Of a stretch of DNA of 38,776 nt, positions 8,234-16,398 are shown piece by piece. The DNA is from an uncultured beta proteobacterium. GTDB taxonomy: Bacteria > Pseudomonadota > Gammaproteobacteria > Burkholderiales > Burkholderiaceae_C. The translations under genes were made by a program, and so were the position numbers. Location of the stretch: positions 1 through 38,776 of the forward strand of contig CAIQBN010000156.1 in assembly GCA_903870065.1 (NCBI GenBank), written 5' to 3'. Under the pieces are notes generated by a model, which was not told the origin of the DNA, did not search any database, and was given only the letters and a program-made list of their open reading frames with translations. Within the stretch, counting starts at the first letter, position 1; each line of letters starts with the position of its first letter.

Positions 8234-9267
8234 GCGCCCTCGCCTGCCTGCGCATAACGTTCCCGCGCGAGCGCGGCACCTTTTGCTAGTGCTTGGAGTT
8301 TTTGCACCGCCACTTCACGGCTCATTGGTGCCAGGCCGCAGTTGGTGCAGGGGAAGATCCGGCTGCGCGGCAGGTATTGGAGCGCCACGCCAATGGTGTC
8401 GGCGATCTGCTCCGGGGTTTCGATCACGTCACTGGCCACATCAATCACACCGACCATCACATCCTTGTCTTTTAGTAGTGCCATCAAATCCGGCGGCACG
8501 TGCGAGTGGTAACACTCCAGGCTGACCTGCTTTATCGAGCTGGCCGCCAGCGCGGGAAAAACCTGCGCATACTGGCGCCACTCCTGGCCCAGGGTTTCTT
8601 TCCAGTCGGTGTTGGCCTTGATGCCATAGCCATAACAAATATGCACAGCGGTGGTGCAAGTAAGGCCTCGTGCCGCCACTTCCAGCGCCTTGACGCCCCA
8701 ATCTGCAGCGTCCTGCATGTAGACATTGAAGGCGGGCTCGTCGAACTGGATGATGTCCACACCGTCAGCTTGCAAGGCCAGAGCCTCCTGATTGAGTAAC
8801 TCTGCAAACGCAAAAGCCATTTTTTGCCGATCACCATAAAAGCGATCTGCCACCGTGTCCACAATGGTCAAGGGACCTGGCAAAGTGAACTTGAGCTTTT
8901 TCTTGGTGTGCGCGCGCGCTAGTTGTGCTTCAAACGCGTGGACCCTTCCCTTCAGACGCAGGGCGGCAACAACTTGGGGCACCTGCGCTTCATAGCGGTT
9001 GTTGCGGATACCCATTGTCACTTTGTTCTCAAAGTCAATTCCTTCGACCTGTTCCAAAAATCCATGTACAAAGTGCTGACGTGATTGCTCGCCATCACCC
9101 ACAATGTCCAGTCCGGCATCTTCCTGGGCCTTGATCCAAAGCAGCGTCGCGTCCGCCTTGGCCTGCTGCAGTTCCGGCCCCGCCAGTCGCCATTGTGGCC
9201 ACAGCTTTTCGGTCTCGGACAACCATGATGGTTTGGGCAAGCTGCCCGCAATTGCAGTTTCAAACAT
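8230..9267 (-). CDS. Core-MetE methionine synthase (MesD-like), C-terminal MetE domain only
   Basis: This 345-residue protein is a single (beta/alpha)8 barrel corresponding to the catalytic half of cobalamin-independent methionine synthase, without the folate-binding N-terminal half. The zinc set is complete: H209, C211, E251 and C310. The sequence closely recalls the core-MetE proteins of Acinetobacter type called MesD, which are reported to need a partner, MesX (DUF1852), and oxygen, and not to use methyl-folate. No DUF1852 gene lies in this window, so either it is elsewhere or this member uses another methyl donor. A clear AGGAGATTGAG precedes the ATG at 9267. It sits 21 bases after the channel gene and overlaps the hydrolase gene by four bases. 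Alternative: a methyltransferase for another thiol. Confidence 0.82.
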   Translation of the reverse strand: MFETAIAGSLPKPSWLSETEKLWPQWRLAGPELQQAKADATLLWIKAQEDAGLDIVGDGEQSRQHFVHGFLEQVEGIDFENKVTMGIRNNRYEAQVPQVVAALRLKGRVHAFEAQLARAHTKKKLKFTLPGPLTIVDTVADRFYGDRQKMAFAFAELLNQEALALQADGVDIIQFDEPAFNVYMQDAADWGVKALEVAARGLTCTTAVHICYGYGIKANTDWKETLGQEWRQYAQVFPALAASSIKQVSLECYHSHVPPDLMALLKDKDVMVGVIDVASDVIETPEQIADTIGVALQYLPRSRIFPCTNCGLAPMSREVAVQKLQALAKGAALARERYAQAGEGA

Positions 9268-9288
9268 CTCAATCTCCTGTGAATAGCT

Positions 9289-10173
9289 TTAGTGCCGCCG
9301 CCGGGACCTGGACGATGGCTCGCGCAAATACTCCGTCAACTTGGCGCCACAATGCAGACAGTAATTTGCATCAACCAAATGTCCCTCCGTCAGGCACTCA
9401 TGGCAGGTTCGCGTGGTCGGCTTTTCTGCCCGGCGCTGCGATGTCATCTCGGAGGTGACAATTCCCGTCGGAACCGCCAGCGTACCCCAACCCAGCAACA
9501 TCATGACCGATGCGATCAAGCGCCCAAGATCGGTCTTCGGCGTAATGTCTCCAAAGCCAACGGTCGTCATGGTGGTAATGGCCCAATACACCGAAGTCGG
9601 AATATTGGTGAATCCGTTGGCCGGCCCCTCCACGACATACATCAATGTTCCCATGACCAGCACGATCATGAGCACAGCAGACAAGAAAACCAAAATTTTG
9701 CGTCTACTGGCCCTGAGCGCTGCACCCAGAGACTGAAATTCCGCCATGTAGGCCGTTAGCTTAAATACCCGAAAAACGCGCAACAGCCGTAGCACCCGCA
9801 CATCAATCAGTGCATGCACTTCGGGCACCAGCAAGGCAACATACGTCGGTAACAAAGCGGCCAGGTCGATCAGGCCATAAAAACTCAGTGCGTAGCGAGC
9901 GGGATGCCGCACGCACGCAAGGCGCGCCAAATACTCCAAGGTGAACGCGATGGTAAAGACCCACTCCAAATACCCAAAAGCGACGTGATATCGCTCGCCC
10001 AGGGTCTGCACGCTGTCCAGCACCACGACCAGTACACTGGCCAGAATGATCACAATCAACCACTTGTCGAATTGACGACCAGCCCGGGTGTCCGCTTCAA
10101 AAATGATAGTGTAGAGCCGCAGGCGCCAGCCATTTAGCGGCTTGCCCAATGCCTCATCCGATGCAACTGTCAT
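9289..10173 (-). CDS. Voltage-sensor K+ channel (Kv-type, six TM segments) with C-terminal zinc ribbon
   Basis: The start is ATG at 10173 (294 aa), because it overlaps the ligase stop in an ATGA junction and has AAGGA five bases upstream; the frame runs on to 10206. Six membrane segments are visible between residues ~38 and 240. S4 has basic residues at every third position (R126, R129, R132, R135, K138), and the pore has the selectivity filter TVGFGD at 204-209, so K+ selectivity and voltage gating are expected. The cytoplasmic tail holds C257-xx-C260 and C272-xx-C275, a zinc-ribbon-like pattern unusual for a Kv channel, followed by a basic end. It is the second gene of the operon starting with an acyl-CoA ligase; no functional link between the two is known to me. 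Confidence 0.9.
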   Translation of the reverse strand: MTVASDEALGKPLNGWRLRLYTIIFEADTRAGRQFDKWLIVIILASVLVVVLDSVQTLGERYHVAFGYLEWVFTIAFTLEYLARLACVRHPARYALSFYGLIDLAALLPTYVALLVPEVHALIDVRVLRLLRVFRVFKLTAYMAEFQSLGAALRASRRKILVFLSAVLMIVLVMGTLMYVVEGPANGFTNIPTSVYWAITTMTTVGFGDITPKTDLGRLIASVMMLLGWGTLAVPTGIVTSEMTSQRRAEKPTTRTCHECLTEGHLVDANYCLHCGAKLTEYLREPSSRSRRRH

Positions 10174-11861
10174 GACGATCCTTGCGCCTCCTGTAACGCG
10201 CGCCACATCACCTTGCCTGCGCCACTCTTGGGCAACGCATCAACAAATTCAACGACGCGCGGCACTTTATACACTGCCATGTTGTCACGGCACCAGTCAA
10301 TGAGATTCTGTTCCGTCACCAAATCCCGATAGGTAGCACGCAACACCACTATCGCCTTGACCGATTCTCCCCGGTAGCTGTCTGGCGTGGAGATGATGCA
10401 GGCTTCGGCAACACCGGGATGGCGGTACATGAGCGCCTCCACCTCAGCCGGCCACACCTTGAAGCCCGAAGCGTTGATCATCCTCTTCAGGCGATCAGTC
10501 ATGAAAAAATAGCCCTCGTCGTCGACCTTGCCCAGGTCACCGGAACGAAAGAAGCGTTTGCCGTCGATCGCCACAAACGCAGCCGCAGTGGCGTCCGGTC
10601 GATTCCAGTAGCCCCTAAAAACCTGGGGGCCGTGAATGACGATTTCACCCGCCTCGCCCACCGCTAACTCCTGCAGCGTATCGGGGTCGATCACACGCGC
10701 ATCGGTGCCTATGAATGGCACCCCCAGGCATTGTTGCTTGGCTGCATCTGGGGGGTTGGCATGCGACGGGGCTGCTGTTTCCGTTAACCCATAACCTTCC
10801 ACATACCGAAGATCGAACAATTCGAGCAATCTTTGAGCGACTGCCTGTGGCATCGCGGCTCCGCCACCCCCGATGTACTGCAGACTCGTGAGATCAAAGC
10901 TGTCAAAGTTGGGGCTGGCCAACAAATCCATCACCATGGTCGGAATATTGGTCCAGTGGGTCACCCGAAACCGGGAAATCAGTCGCCCTGCCAATTCCCG
11001 ATCCCAGCGCGGCATGATGATCAGGGTGGCGCCGGTTCGGATGCCGGTGTGCATGACACTGACCATGCCAGTGATATGAAACATCGGCACCACAACCAGC
11101 ACCACATTTTCGGCACAACCATTGCCCCACAGTCCACTGGCAACGGCGTTGTGCATGATGCTACTGTGGTTGTGCATACAACCCTTGGGCTGGCCAGTGG
11201 TTCCACTGGTGTAGGGCAGGATTGCCAGGTCTTCCGGTCCAACCAGCAGTTCAGGCAAGGCACCAGCATGGCCCAGAGCATCGCCCCACTCCAGAACCTG
11301 GCCCCCCACCAGTGCTGGCATTGGATGGCGTGTTAGCAGCCAGGCGCCCCAGGCATCCGGTGGCGCATCGCTACCCACCACATTGGCATGAAAGGCGTGG
11401 GTAAAGTGGGTCACTATCAAATGACTCAGCCGCACACTGGCGTCCACTCCATTGCTGGCAAGAGCCAGTTCAGACGCCAAATCAGCCGTGGTGATGGCGA
11501 CTTTGGCCTGTGGGTCAGTGATGTAGTGCTTAAGCTCTTCGGATCGATTCATCGGATTGACCGGAACCACCACGGCATTGGCCCGCAAAATGGCAAAGTG
11601 GGCAATGATCCATTGCGGACAGTTTTGCATGCAGAGCAAAACCCTATCGCCCTTTTTGACTCCTAGCCCTCGTAAACAGGCCGCTAGCCGCTCTGCTTTT
11701 TGTAGCAATTCTTTGTAGGTCAGTAGCGTCCCGAAAAATGCCAATGCTGCCTTGTCAGGATAGCGGCGCGCACTCGTCTCCAGGTTGTCCCATAACGAAA
11801 CAGCGGGAGGGGTAATCGCATGCGGCAACCGTTTGGGCCAGAACTTGAAATGGTCTTGCAC
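10170..11861 (-). CDS. AMP-forming acyl-CoA synthetase (long/medium-chain fatty acid-CoA ligase type)
   Basis: This 563-residue member of the ANL superfamily activates a carboxylic acid as acyl-AMP and transfers it to CoA. Motifs are TSGTTGQPKG (about residue 229), GYGLTE (about 370), RSGDLG (about 451) and the C-terminal catalytic Lys in SGAGK. It has no signal peptide. The start is GTG at 11861, supported by TGAGGA six bases upstream. It begins a four-gene operon with the K+ channel, core-MetE and serine hydrolase. Around residues 52-66 the codons become unusual (CTA, TTA, CGA, GGG) and match a dispersed repeat of the window (see 11663-11706), although the protein sequence there still fits the family. 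The exact acyl substrate is not readable. Confidence 0.9.
   Translation of the reverse strand: MQDHFKFWPKRLPHAITPPAVSLWDNLETSARRYPDKAALAFFGTLLTYKELLQKAERLAACLRGLGVKKGDRVLLCMQNCPQWIIAHFAILRANAVVVPVNPMNRSEELKHYITDPQAKVAITTADLASELALASNGVDASVRLSHLIVTHFTHAFHANVVGSDAPPDAWGAWLLTRHPMPALVGGQVLEWGDALGHAGALPELLVGPEDLAILPYTSGTTGQPKGCMHNHSSIMHNAVASGLWGNGCAENVVLVVVPMFHITGMVSVMHTGIRTGATLIIMPRWDRELAGRLISRFRVTHWTNIPTMVMDLLASPNFDSFDLTSLQYIGGGGAAMPQAVAQRLLELFDLRYVEGYGLTETAAPSHANPPDAAKQQCLGVPFIGTDARVIDPDTLQELAVGEAGEIVIHGPQVFRGYWNRPDATAAAFVAIDGKRFFRSGDLGKVDDEGYFFMTDRLKRMINASGFKVWPAEVEALMYRHPGVAEACIISTPDSYRGESVKAIVVLRATYRDLVTEQNLIDWCRDNMAVYKVPRVVEFVDALPKSGAGKVMWRALQEAQGSS
11663..11706 (-). repeat. Dispersed repeat family, copy B (inside the acyl-CoA ligase gene)
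   Basis: Read on the minus strand this starts GCTACAAAA and reaches ACGAGGGCTAG exactly 33 bases later, the same spacing as in the other copies. By hand 31 of 44 columns match the copy at 29097-29140. It is translated in frame as part of the ligase, with CTA CAA at the start and CGA GGG CTA at the end. Because the encoded residues are typical of the family, chance or gene conversion must be considered as well as insertion. Confidence 0.5.
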
Positions 11862-11902
11862 CGTGAATCCTCAAACTATTGGATCAGAGAAGACTATCCC
11901 TG

Positions 11903-11918
11903 TGCGGCAAGGGCCGCA
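11903..11918. promoter_or_regulatory. Inverted repeat TGCGGC-AAGG-GCCGCA, possible operator or enhancer site
   Basis: The two six-base arms are perfect complements around a four-base centre. The site is about 42 bases upstream of the ligase start on one side and about 100 bases upstream of the sigma-54 -24 element on the other. The latter spacing is typical of enhancer sites for NtrC-like activators, but the sequence is not the NtrC consensus (TGCACC-N5-GGTGCA). It could equally be a repressor site for the ligase operon. Confidence 0.35.
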
Positions 11919-12012
11919 TCCGGGTAGAACCCGACATCGAACACTTTGAGTCGCGTCGGTGACGCAAAAACCGGCTACGCGATGCTTGGCCAACGAGCAA
12001 TTTGCTTGCGAC

Positions 12013-12028
12013 TGGCACAAACTTTGCT
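12013..12028 (+). promoter_or_regulatory. Sigma-54 (RpoN) promoter of the aapJQMP operon
   Basis: TGGCAC-N5-TTGCT matches the sigma-54 consensus TGGCAC-N5-TTGCW at every fixed position, with the GG and GC dinucleotides ten bases apart. It reads toward aapJ, giving a start point near 12040 and a leader of about 165 bases. Control of amino-acid uptake by nitrogen limitation through RpoN and NtrC is well established in proteobacteria, so the setting fits. Confidence 0.75.
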
Positions 12029-12204
12029 TGACGATATCACCAAGATGAACGTCCGCGCGGTATTCATGCATGCAGATTTCGCATGACAGCCCCGTGCAAA
12101 CCCGGGGGGGTGCAACACCGATGAGCCGCTAACATTCAACTTGAGTGCGCGCTTGACTGAAACTTGCGTCCTTTCCCTTCCATTTTTAAGTCGGAGAATT
12201 ATTC

Positions 12205-13239
12205 ATGACAATGAAACAAGCCAAATTGGCAGCCGTCGTAGTGGCATCCCTGGGCGCGCTGCTGGCAGCGCCTGCACATGCAGGTAAGACCCTGGACGGC
12301 ATCAAAGCCCGTGGACAGGTTATTTGCGGTGTGAACACCGGTTTGGCCGGATTTTCTGCCGCTGACTCCAACGGCAAATGGACCGGGCTGGATGTTGACG
12401 TTTGCCGTGCCATCGCTGCAGCCGTTTTGAACGATGGCGAAAAAGTCAAGTATGTCCCGCTGAATGCGCAGGCGCGTTTCACTGCCCTGCAGTCTGGTGA
12501 AATTGACATCCTTTCGCGCAACACCACCTTCACGCTGACGCGCGATGCATCACTCGGAATGCACCAGACAGCCGTCACGTATTACGACGGCCAGGGCTTC
12601 ATGGTTCCCGTCAAGAGCAAGATCAAGAGTGCCAAGCAACTCAAGGGTCAAACAGTTTGCGTACAGTCGGGCACCACCACCGAAAAGAACCTGACCGACT
12701 ACTCCAAGGCAGCGGGTCTGGGCGTCAAACCGGTTGTGTTTGAAAAAGTGGAAGCTGCGACCGGCGCCTATTTTGCAGGTCGTTGCATTGCGTACACCAC
12801 CGACGCATCCGGCCTGGCGTCCGTGCGCAACAAAGAAGCCAAGAATCCTGACGAACACGTGATTCTGCCAGAATTGATCTCCAAGGAACCCCTTGGACCG
12901 ATGGTGCGCCGTGGGGATGATGAATGGTTTGCCATGGTGAAGTGGGTTATTTACGGCTTGCTGGAAGCGGAGGAATACGGCATTACTTCTGCCAATGTGG
13001 ATGATTTGAAGACCAACAGCAAAGACCCGGTTATTGGCCGAATCCTGGGCTCCACAGAAGACACTGGCAAGTTGTTAGGTCTGGACAAAGAGTGGATGGC
13101 CCGCGCCGTCAAGACAACCGGCAACTACGGTGAAATCTTCGAACGCAATGTCGGCCCCAATTCGCCGTTGAAACTGCCACGTGGCGCCAACAACCTGTGG
13201 AACAAGGGCGGCCAGATGTACGCCTTCCCGGTGCGGTAA
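12205..13239 (+). CDS. aapJ: General L-amino acid ABC transporter, periplasmic binding protein
   Basis: This 344-residue protein has a Sec signal peptide (hydrophobic core residues 8-22, likely cleavage after AHA at residue 26). The mature part is a type 3 solute-binding fold with the family motifs GVNTGLAGF and the C-terminal GEIFERN. It binds a broad range of L-amino acids in the periplasm and delivers them to AapQM. The start is fixed by GGAG eight bases before ATG. It is first in the aapJQMP operon, downstream of a sigma-54 promoter, and is separated from aapQ by a hairpin that may raise its level over the membrane subunits, as is common for binding proteins. Also known as BztA in Rhodobacter. 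Confidence 0.95.
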   Translation: MTMKQAKLAAVVVASLGALLAAPAHAGKTLDGIKARGQVICGVNTGLAGFSAADSNGKWTGLDVDVCRAIAAAVLNDGEKVKYVPLNAQARFTALQSGEIDILSRNTTFTLTRDASLGMHQTAVTYYDGQGFMVPVKSKIKSAKQLKGQTVCVQSGTTTEKNLTDYSKAAGLGVKPVVFEKVEAATGAYFAGRCIAYTTDASGLASVRNKEAKNPDEHVILPELISKEPLGPMVRRGDDEWFAMVKWVIYGLLEAEEYGITSANVDDLKTNSKDPVIGRILGSTEDTGKLLGLDKEWMARAVKTTGNYGEIFERNVGPNSPLKLPRGANNLWNKGGQMYAFPVR

Positions 13240-13252
13240 TTGTGTAGTTTGT

Positions 13253-13278
13253 GACGGGCAAACGCGTGTTTACCCGTC
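13253..13278 (+). promoter_or_regulatory. Intercistronic hairpin between aapJ and aapQ
   Basis: GACGGGCAAAC pairs with GTTTACCCGTC around the loop GCGT, giving eleven base-pair positions with one C/A mismatch. It lies 14 bases after the aapJ stop in a 121-base gap and has no T-run, so it is not a full terminator. Such hairpins usually protect the upstream binding-protein message from 3' exonucleases or attenuate downstream expression. Confidence 0.6.
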
Positions 13279-13360
13279 AATCAAGGGCAGTGGGGGCAGC
13301 GCTCCTATTGCCTCCTCTCCAGCCGACATCCGTCGGCACTTTTCATGAGGGCCTGGTGAC

Positions 13361-14536
13361 ATGACCGGTCAATCTCCCCCCAAAAAGAAAACATTTTCCT
13401 GGCGCAGTCAAGCCTTTCGCGGCCTGCTGTACCAGGCTATTACGCTGTGCGTGATCGGCCTGGCCGTTTGGTTTCTGGCGCACAACACCGTCGTCAATAT
13501 GCGCTTGCGCGGCATCCAGAGCGGGTTCGACTTTTTGACCAGTGCCGCTGGATTTGACATTGGTGAGAGCCTCTACCCGTTTGATTCGGGCGAAGCCTAT
13601 TGGCGGGCATTTTTGGTGGGAGTGTCCAACACGCTGCGCGTGGCCATTTTGGGCATCATTTTGACTACGCTCATCGGCACATTGATTGGCGTCGGGCGGT
13701 TTTCACGCAATGCGCTGGTTCGTGGTCTGTGCACAACCTATATCGAGCTGTTTCGCAACATCCCCATCTTGCTGCAACTGCTGATGTGGTATCTGATGTT
13801 CACCGAGGTTCTTCCTGCGGCAACCGAGCCACTGATCGTGGGTCCGTTTTTCCTCAGCAAGGGCGGTCTGAATTTCCCGATTCCTGTTTGGGGAGCAGGT
13901 CAGTTCTGGGCTGCGATTGGAATGGTGATTGGGGCAGGCTTTGCCTGGTTGTACCGCTCCCGCGCCCGCAAAACCTTTGAACAAACAGGACAACTTAAGA
14001 GCATGTTCTGGGTTCCCGTAGGAATTGTGATTGCAAGCAGTTTTGGCGGATGGATCGCAGGCGGTGCGCCTACTGCTTTCAACATGCCAAGCCAGGGCGA
14101 ATTTGCAATTGAAAACGGCGGCGCATTGACGCCCGAGTTCCTGTCTGTCTTATTGGGCCTGACCATGTACACCGCGGCCTTTGTGGCTGAGGTGGTTCGT
14201 AGCGGTATCCAGTCTGTGCCCCGGGGCCAGGGCGAGGCATCGCGCGCCCTGGGTTTGAGCCAGGGGCAGGAAATGCGCCTGGTGATGCTGCCGCAGGCTT
14301 TGCGGGTGATCATTCCGCCCATGACCAATCAATTCTTGAATCTGACCAAGAACTCCTCACTGGCAGTGGCCATCGGCTACCCCGATGTGGTCTCCATTGC
14401 CAACACCGCCATCAACCAGACCGGTCGCGCAGTTGAGTGCATTGCAATCATCATGGCGGTCTACCTCACTACCTCGTTGGCCACCTCGATAATGATGAAC
14501 TGGTACAACGCCCGCGCGGCAATCAAGGAGCGTTGA
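13361..14536 (+). CDS. aapQ: General L-amino acid ABC transporter, permease subunit
   Basis: This 391-residue inner-membrane protein belongs to the HisM/polar amino-acid permease family but is longer than the usual ~220 residues, as expected for AapQ/BztB. Membrane segments are seen near the N-terminus (~22-44), a further group from ~85 to ~200, and a C-terminal block (~255-385). The conserved EAA loop that contacts the ATPase is present as EASRALGLSQGQEM (around residue 289). The GAGGG-type ribosome site upstream is weak but well spaced. The stop is followed two bases later by the aapM ATG, implying coupled translation. Confidence 0.95.
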   Translation: MTGQSPPKKKTFSWRSQAFRGLLYQAITLCVIGLAVWFLAHNTVVNMRLRGIQSGFDFLTSAAGFDIGESLYPFDSGEAYWRAFLVGVSNTLRVAILGIILTTLIGTLIGVGRFSRNALVRGLCTTYIELFRNIPILLQLLMWYLMFTEVLPAATEPLIVGPFFLSKGGLNFPIPVWGAGQFWAAIGMVIGAGFAWLYRSRARKTFEQTGQLKSMFWVPVGIVIASSFGGWIAGGAPTAFNMPSQGEFAIENGGALTPEFLSVLLGLTMYTAAFVAEVVRSGIQSVPRGQGEASRALGLSQGQEMRLVMLPQALRVIIPPMTNQFLNLTKNSSLAVAIGYPDVVSIANTAINQTGRAVECIAIIMAVYLTTSLATSIMMNWYNARAAIKER

Positions 14537-14538
14537 TC

Positions 14539-15642
14539 ATGACCGCACAAACTTTTCAACCGATTGCGGCACGCCCCGCTCCGATCAAGACCGAGGGATT
14601 GGTGCCCTGGATTCGCACCAACCTCCTTGCCGACTGGAAAACCACGCTGGGCACACTGGTCATCGGTGGCGTGCTGCTTTGGTTGGTTCCACAAATGCTG
14701 AGCTGGGCCCTGTTTCGGGCTGCCTGGTTGCCCAATGCCGAACTGTGCCGTGTCGACGGCGTTGGGGCATGCTGGGGGGTCGTGGCAGAGAAATACCGGT
14801 TGATCATTTTTGGCCGATTTCCATTTGAACAACAATGGCGGCCACTCATTGCCACCGTGCTGATGGTTGCACTGTTGATGGCCAGCTGCGCCCGCGCATT
14901 CTGGAAGGCCTGGCTACCGCTGTTGTGGGTCGCCGTGCTAGGCGTTTTCTTTACGCTGATGTTTGGCGGGGTACTGGGGCTGTCCAGTGTTGAGACCGAT
15001 CGCTGGGGCGGCTTGCCGCTGACCATTTTGCTGGCCTCCTTGTCGCTCATTTCCGCCTTCCCCATCGCGCTGGTGATTGCGTTGGGGCGGCGCTCGAATT
15101 TGCCGGCCATCAAGTCCTTTTGCACCATTTTTGTGGAATTGATCCGGGGCGTGCCACTGATTTCCGTGTTGTTCATGGCATCGTTCATGTTTCCGTTGTT
15201 CATGCCCCAGGGGTTCAGTATTGATGTGTTGATCCGTGTTTTGGTTGGCATTACTGTATTTGCTGCTGCCTACATGGCTGAAGTCATCCGTGGCGGATTG
15301 CAGGCTATTCCCAAGGGCCAAATCGAGGCAGCCGCCACGCTGGGACTCTCCTATTGGCAAACTCAACGCAAGATCGTATTGCCACAGGCGCTGGCAATGG
15401 TGGTGCCAGGCATCATGAACAACTTCATTTCCACTTTCAAGGACACCTCATTGGTCACCATTGTGAGCTTGTACGAGCTGACTGGCGCCATGGGCTTGGC
15501 CCTGAATTCGGACGCCGACTGGCGACCATTCAAGATTGAAGGTTACCTGTTCATTGCCTCCATCTATTTCGTCTTCTGCTTCTCCATGTCGCGCTACAGC
15601 CACTGGATTGAAAAGCAAGTCAACAAAAGCAAACTCCATTGA
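14539..15642 (+). CDS. aapM: General L-amino acid ABC transporter, permease subunit
   Basis: The start is ATG at 14539 (367 aa), with AAGGAG eight bases upstream; the same frame is open back to 14437, but that part overlaps aapQ and is not coding. It pairs with AapQ to form the membrane channel. Hydrophobic segments occur at ~39-58, ~108-150 and across ~175-355. The EAA loop is IEAAATLGLSYWQTQ around residue 263. The length exceeds that of simple polar amino-acid permeases, as in other AapM/BztC proteins. Only two bases separate it from aapQ and twelve from aapP, so the three genes should be translated together. Confidence 0.95.
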   Translation: MTAQTFQPIAARPAPIKTEGLVPWIRTNLLADWKTTLGTLVIGGVLLWLVPQMLSWALFRAAWLPNAELCRVDGVGACWGVVAEKYRLIIFGRFPFEQQWRPLIATVLMVALLMASCARAFWKAWLPLLWVAVLGVFFTLMFGGVLGLSSVETDRWGGLPLTILLASLSLISAFPIALVIALGRRSNLPAIKSFCTIFVELIRGVPLISVLFMASFMFPLFMPQGFSIDVLIRVLVGITVFAAAYMAEVIRGGLQAIPKGQIEAAATLGLSYWQTQRKIVLPQALAMVVPGIMNNFISTFKDTSLVTIVSLYELTGAMGLALNSDADWRPFKIEGYLFIASIYFVFCFSMSRYSHWIEKQVNKSKLH

Positions 15643-15654
15643 GCCGAGAAAAAC

Positions 15655-16398
15655 ATGTCACAACCCATCATCACCTTCGACAAAGTCAACAAATGGTATG
15701 GCAACAACTTCCATGTGCTGCGTGATATTGATCTGACGGTAGCCAAAGGCGAACGTATTGTGATTTGCGGGCCATCCGGTTCGGGAAAATCCACACTGAT
15801 CCGCTGCATTAATCGGCTCGAGGAACACCAGCAGGGTCACCTGATTGTTGACGGTGTTGAACTCACCGACGATGTCAAGGCCATCGACCAGGTCCGCAAA
15901 GAAGTGGGCATGGTGTTTCAGCAGTTCAACCTGTTCCCGCACCTCACTGTGCTGGAGAACCTGACTCTGTCGCCCATGTGGGTTGGCAAAGTTCCAAAAA
16001 AAGAAGCTGAAGAAAAGGCGATGGAACAACTCAAGCGTGTTCGTATTGCCGAGCAGGCCGGCAAGTACCCGCTGCAACTCTCGGGTGGGCAGCAGCAGCG
16101 GGTGGCCATTGCACGCGCCCTGTGCCTGAAGCCCAAGATCATGTTGTTTGATGAACCCACCAGCGCGCTCGACCCTGAAATGAGCAAGGAAGTGCTGGAC
16201 GTGATGATTGAGATGGCCGGCCAGGGCATCACCATGCTGTGTGTTACCCATGAGATGGGCTTTGCCAAAGCGGTTGCCAACCGGGTTATTTTCATGGACC
16301 AGGGTCAAATCGTGGAGCAGAACAATCCGCACGATTTTTTCAACAACCCTCAGAATGAGCGCAGCCGGGACTTCCTGTCAAAAATCCTGGGGCATTGA
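15655..16398 (+). CDS. aapP: General L-amino acid ABC transporter, ATP-binding subunit
   Basis: This 247-residue ABC ATPase has Walker A GPSGSGKST at 39-47, a Q-loop in VFQQFNLFP, the signature LSGGQQQR (about 143), Walker B IMLFDEPTSALDPE and the switch His in VTHEMGFA. It is closest to the GlnQ/HisP/AapP polar amino-acid group and powers uptake through AapQM from the cytoplasmic face. It ends the operon. No clear intrinsic terminator is visible in the 122 bases before the convergent monooxygenase gene. The ribosome site is poor (GAG), consistent with coupling to aapM. Confidence 0.96.
   Translation: MSQPIITFDKVNKWYGNNFHVLRDIDLTVAKGERIVICGPSGSGKSTLIRCINRLEEHQQGHLIVDGVELTDDVKAIDQVRKEVGMVFQQFNLFPHLTVLENLTLSPMWVGKVPKKEAEEKAMEQLKRVRIAEQAGKYPLQLSGGQQQRVAIARALCLKPKIMLFDEPTSALDPEMSKEVLDVMIEMAGQGITMLCVTHEMGFAKAVANRVIFMDQGQIVEQNNPHDFFNNPQNERSRDFLSKILGH

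Larger units (their letters stand above)
11862..12204. other. 343-base divergent intergenic region (ligase operon / aap operon)
   Basis: This is the only stretch above 300 bases without a gene. It holds the ligase ribosome site next to 11861, an inverted repeat at 11903-11918, a sigma-54 promoter at 12013-12028, and a leader of about 165 bases before aapJ. The leader includes a TGCA-N12-TGCA pair at 12095-12114 that I cannot assign. GGAG at 12193-12196 is the aapJ ribosome site. No coding potential is convincing here. Confidence 0.7.

Noticed and set aside
11871-12071. Small open frame (66 codons) in the intergenic region
   Set aside because: It covers the sigma-54 promoter and inverted repeat and has no ribosome site or recognisable product.
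12095-12114. TGCA-N12-TGCA pair as a possible NtrC site in the aapJ leader
   Set aside because: Spacing and sequence do not match TGCACC-N5-GGTGCA, and it is downstream of the promoter start point.
14437-14538. N-terminal extension of aapM overlapping aapQ
   Set aside because: The ATG at 14539 has AAGGAG at ideal spacing; the extension is out-of-frame reading of the aapQ end.
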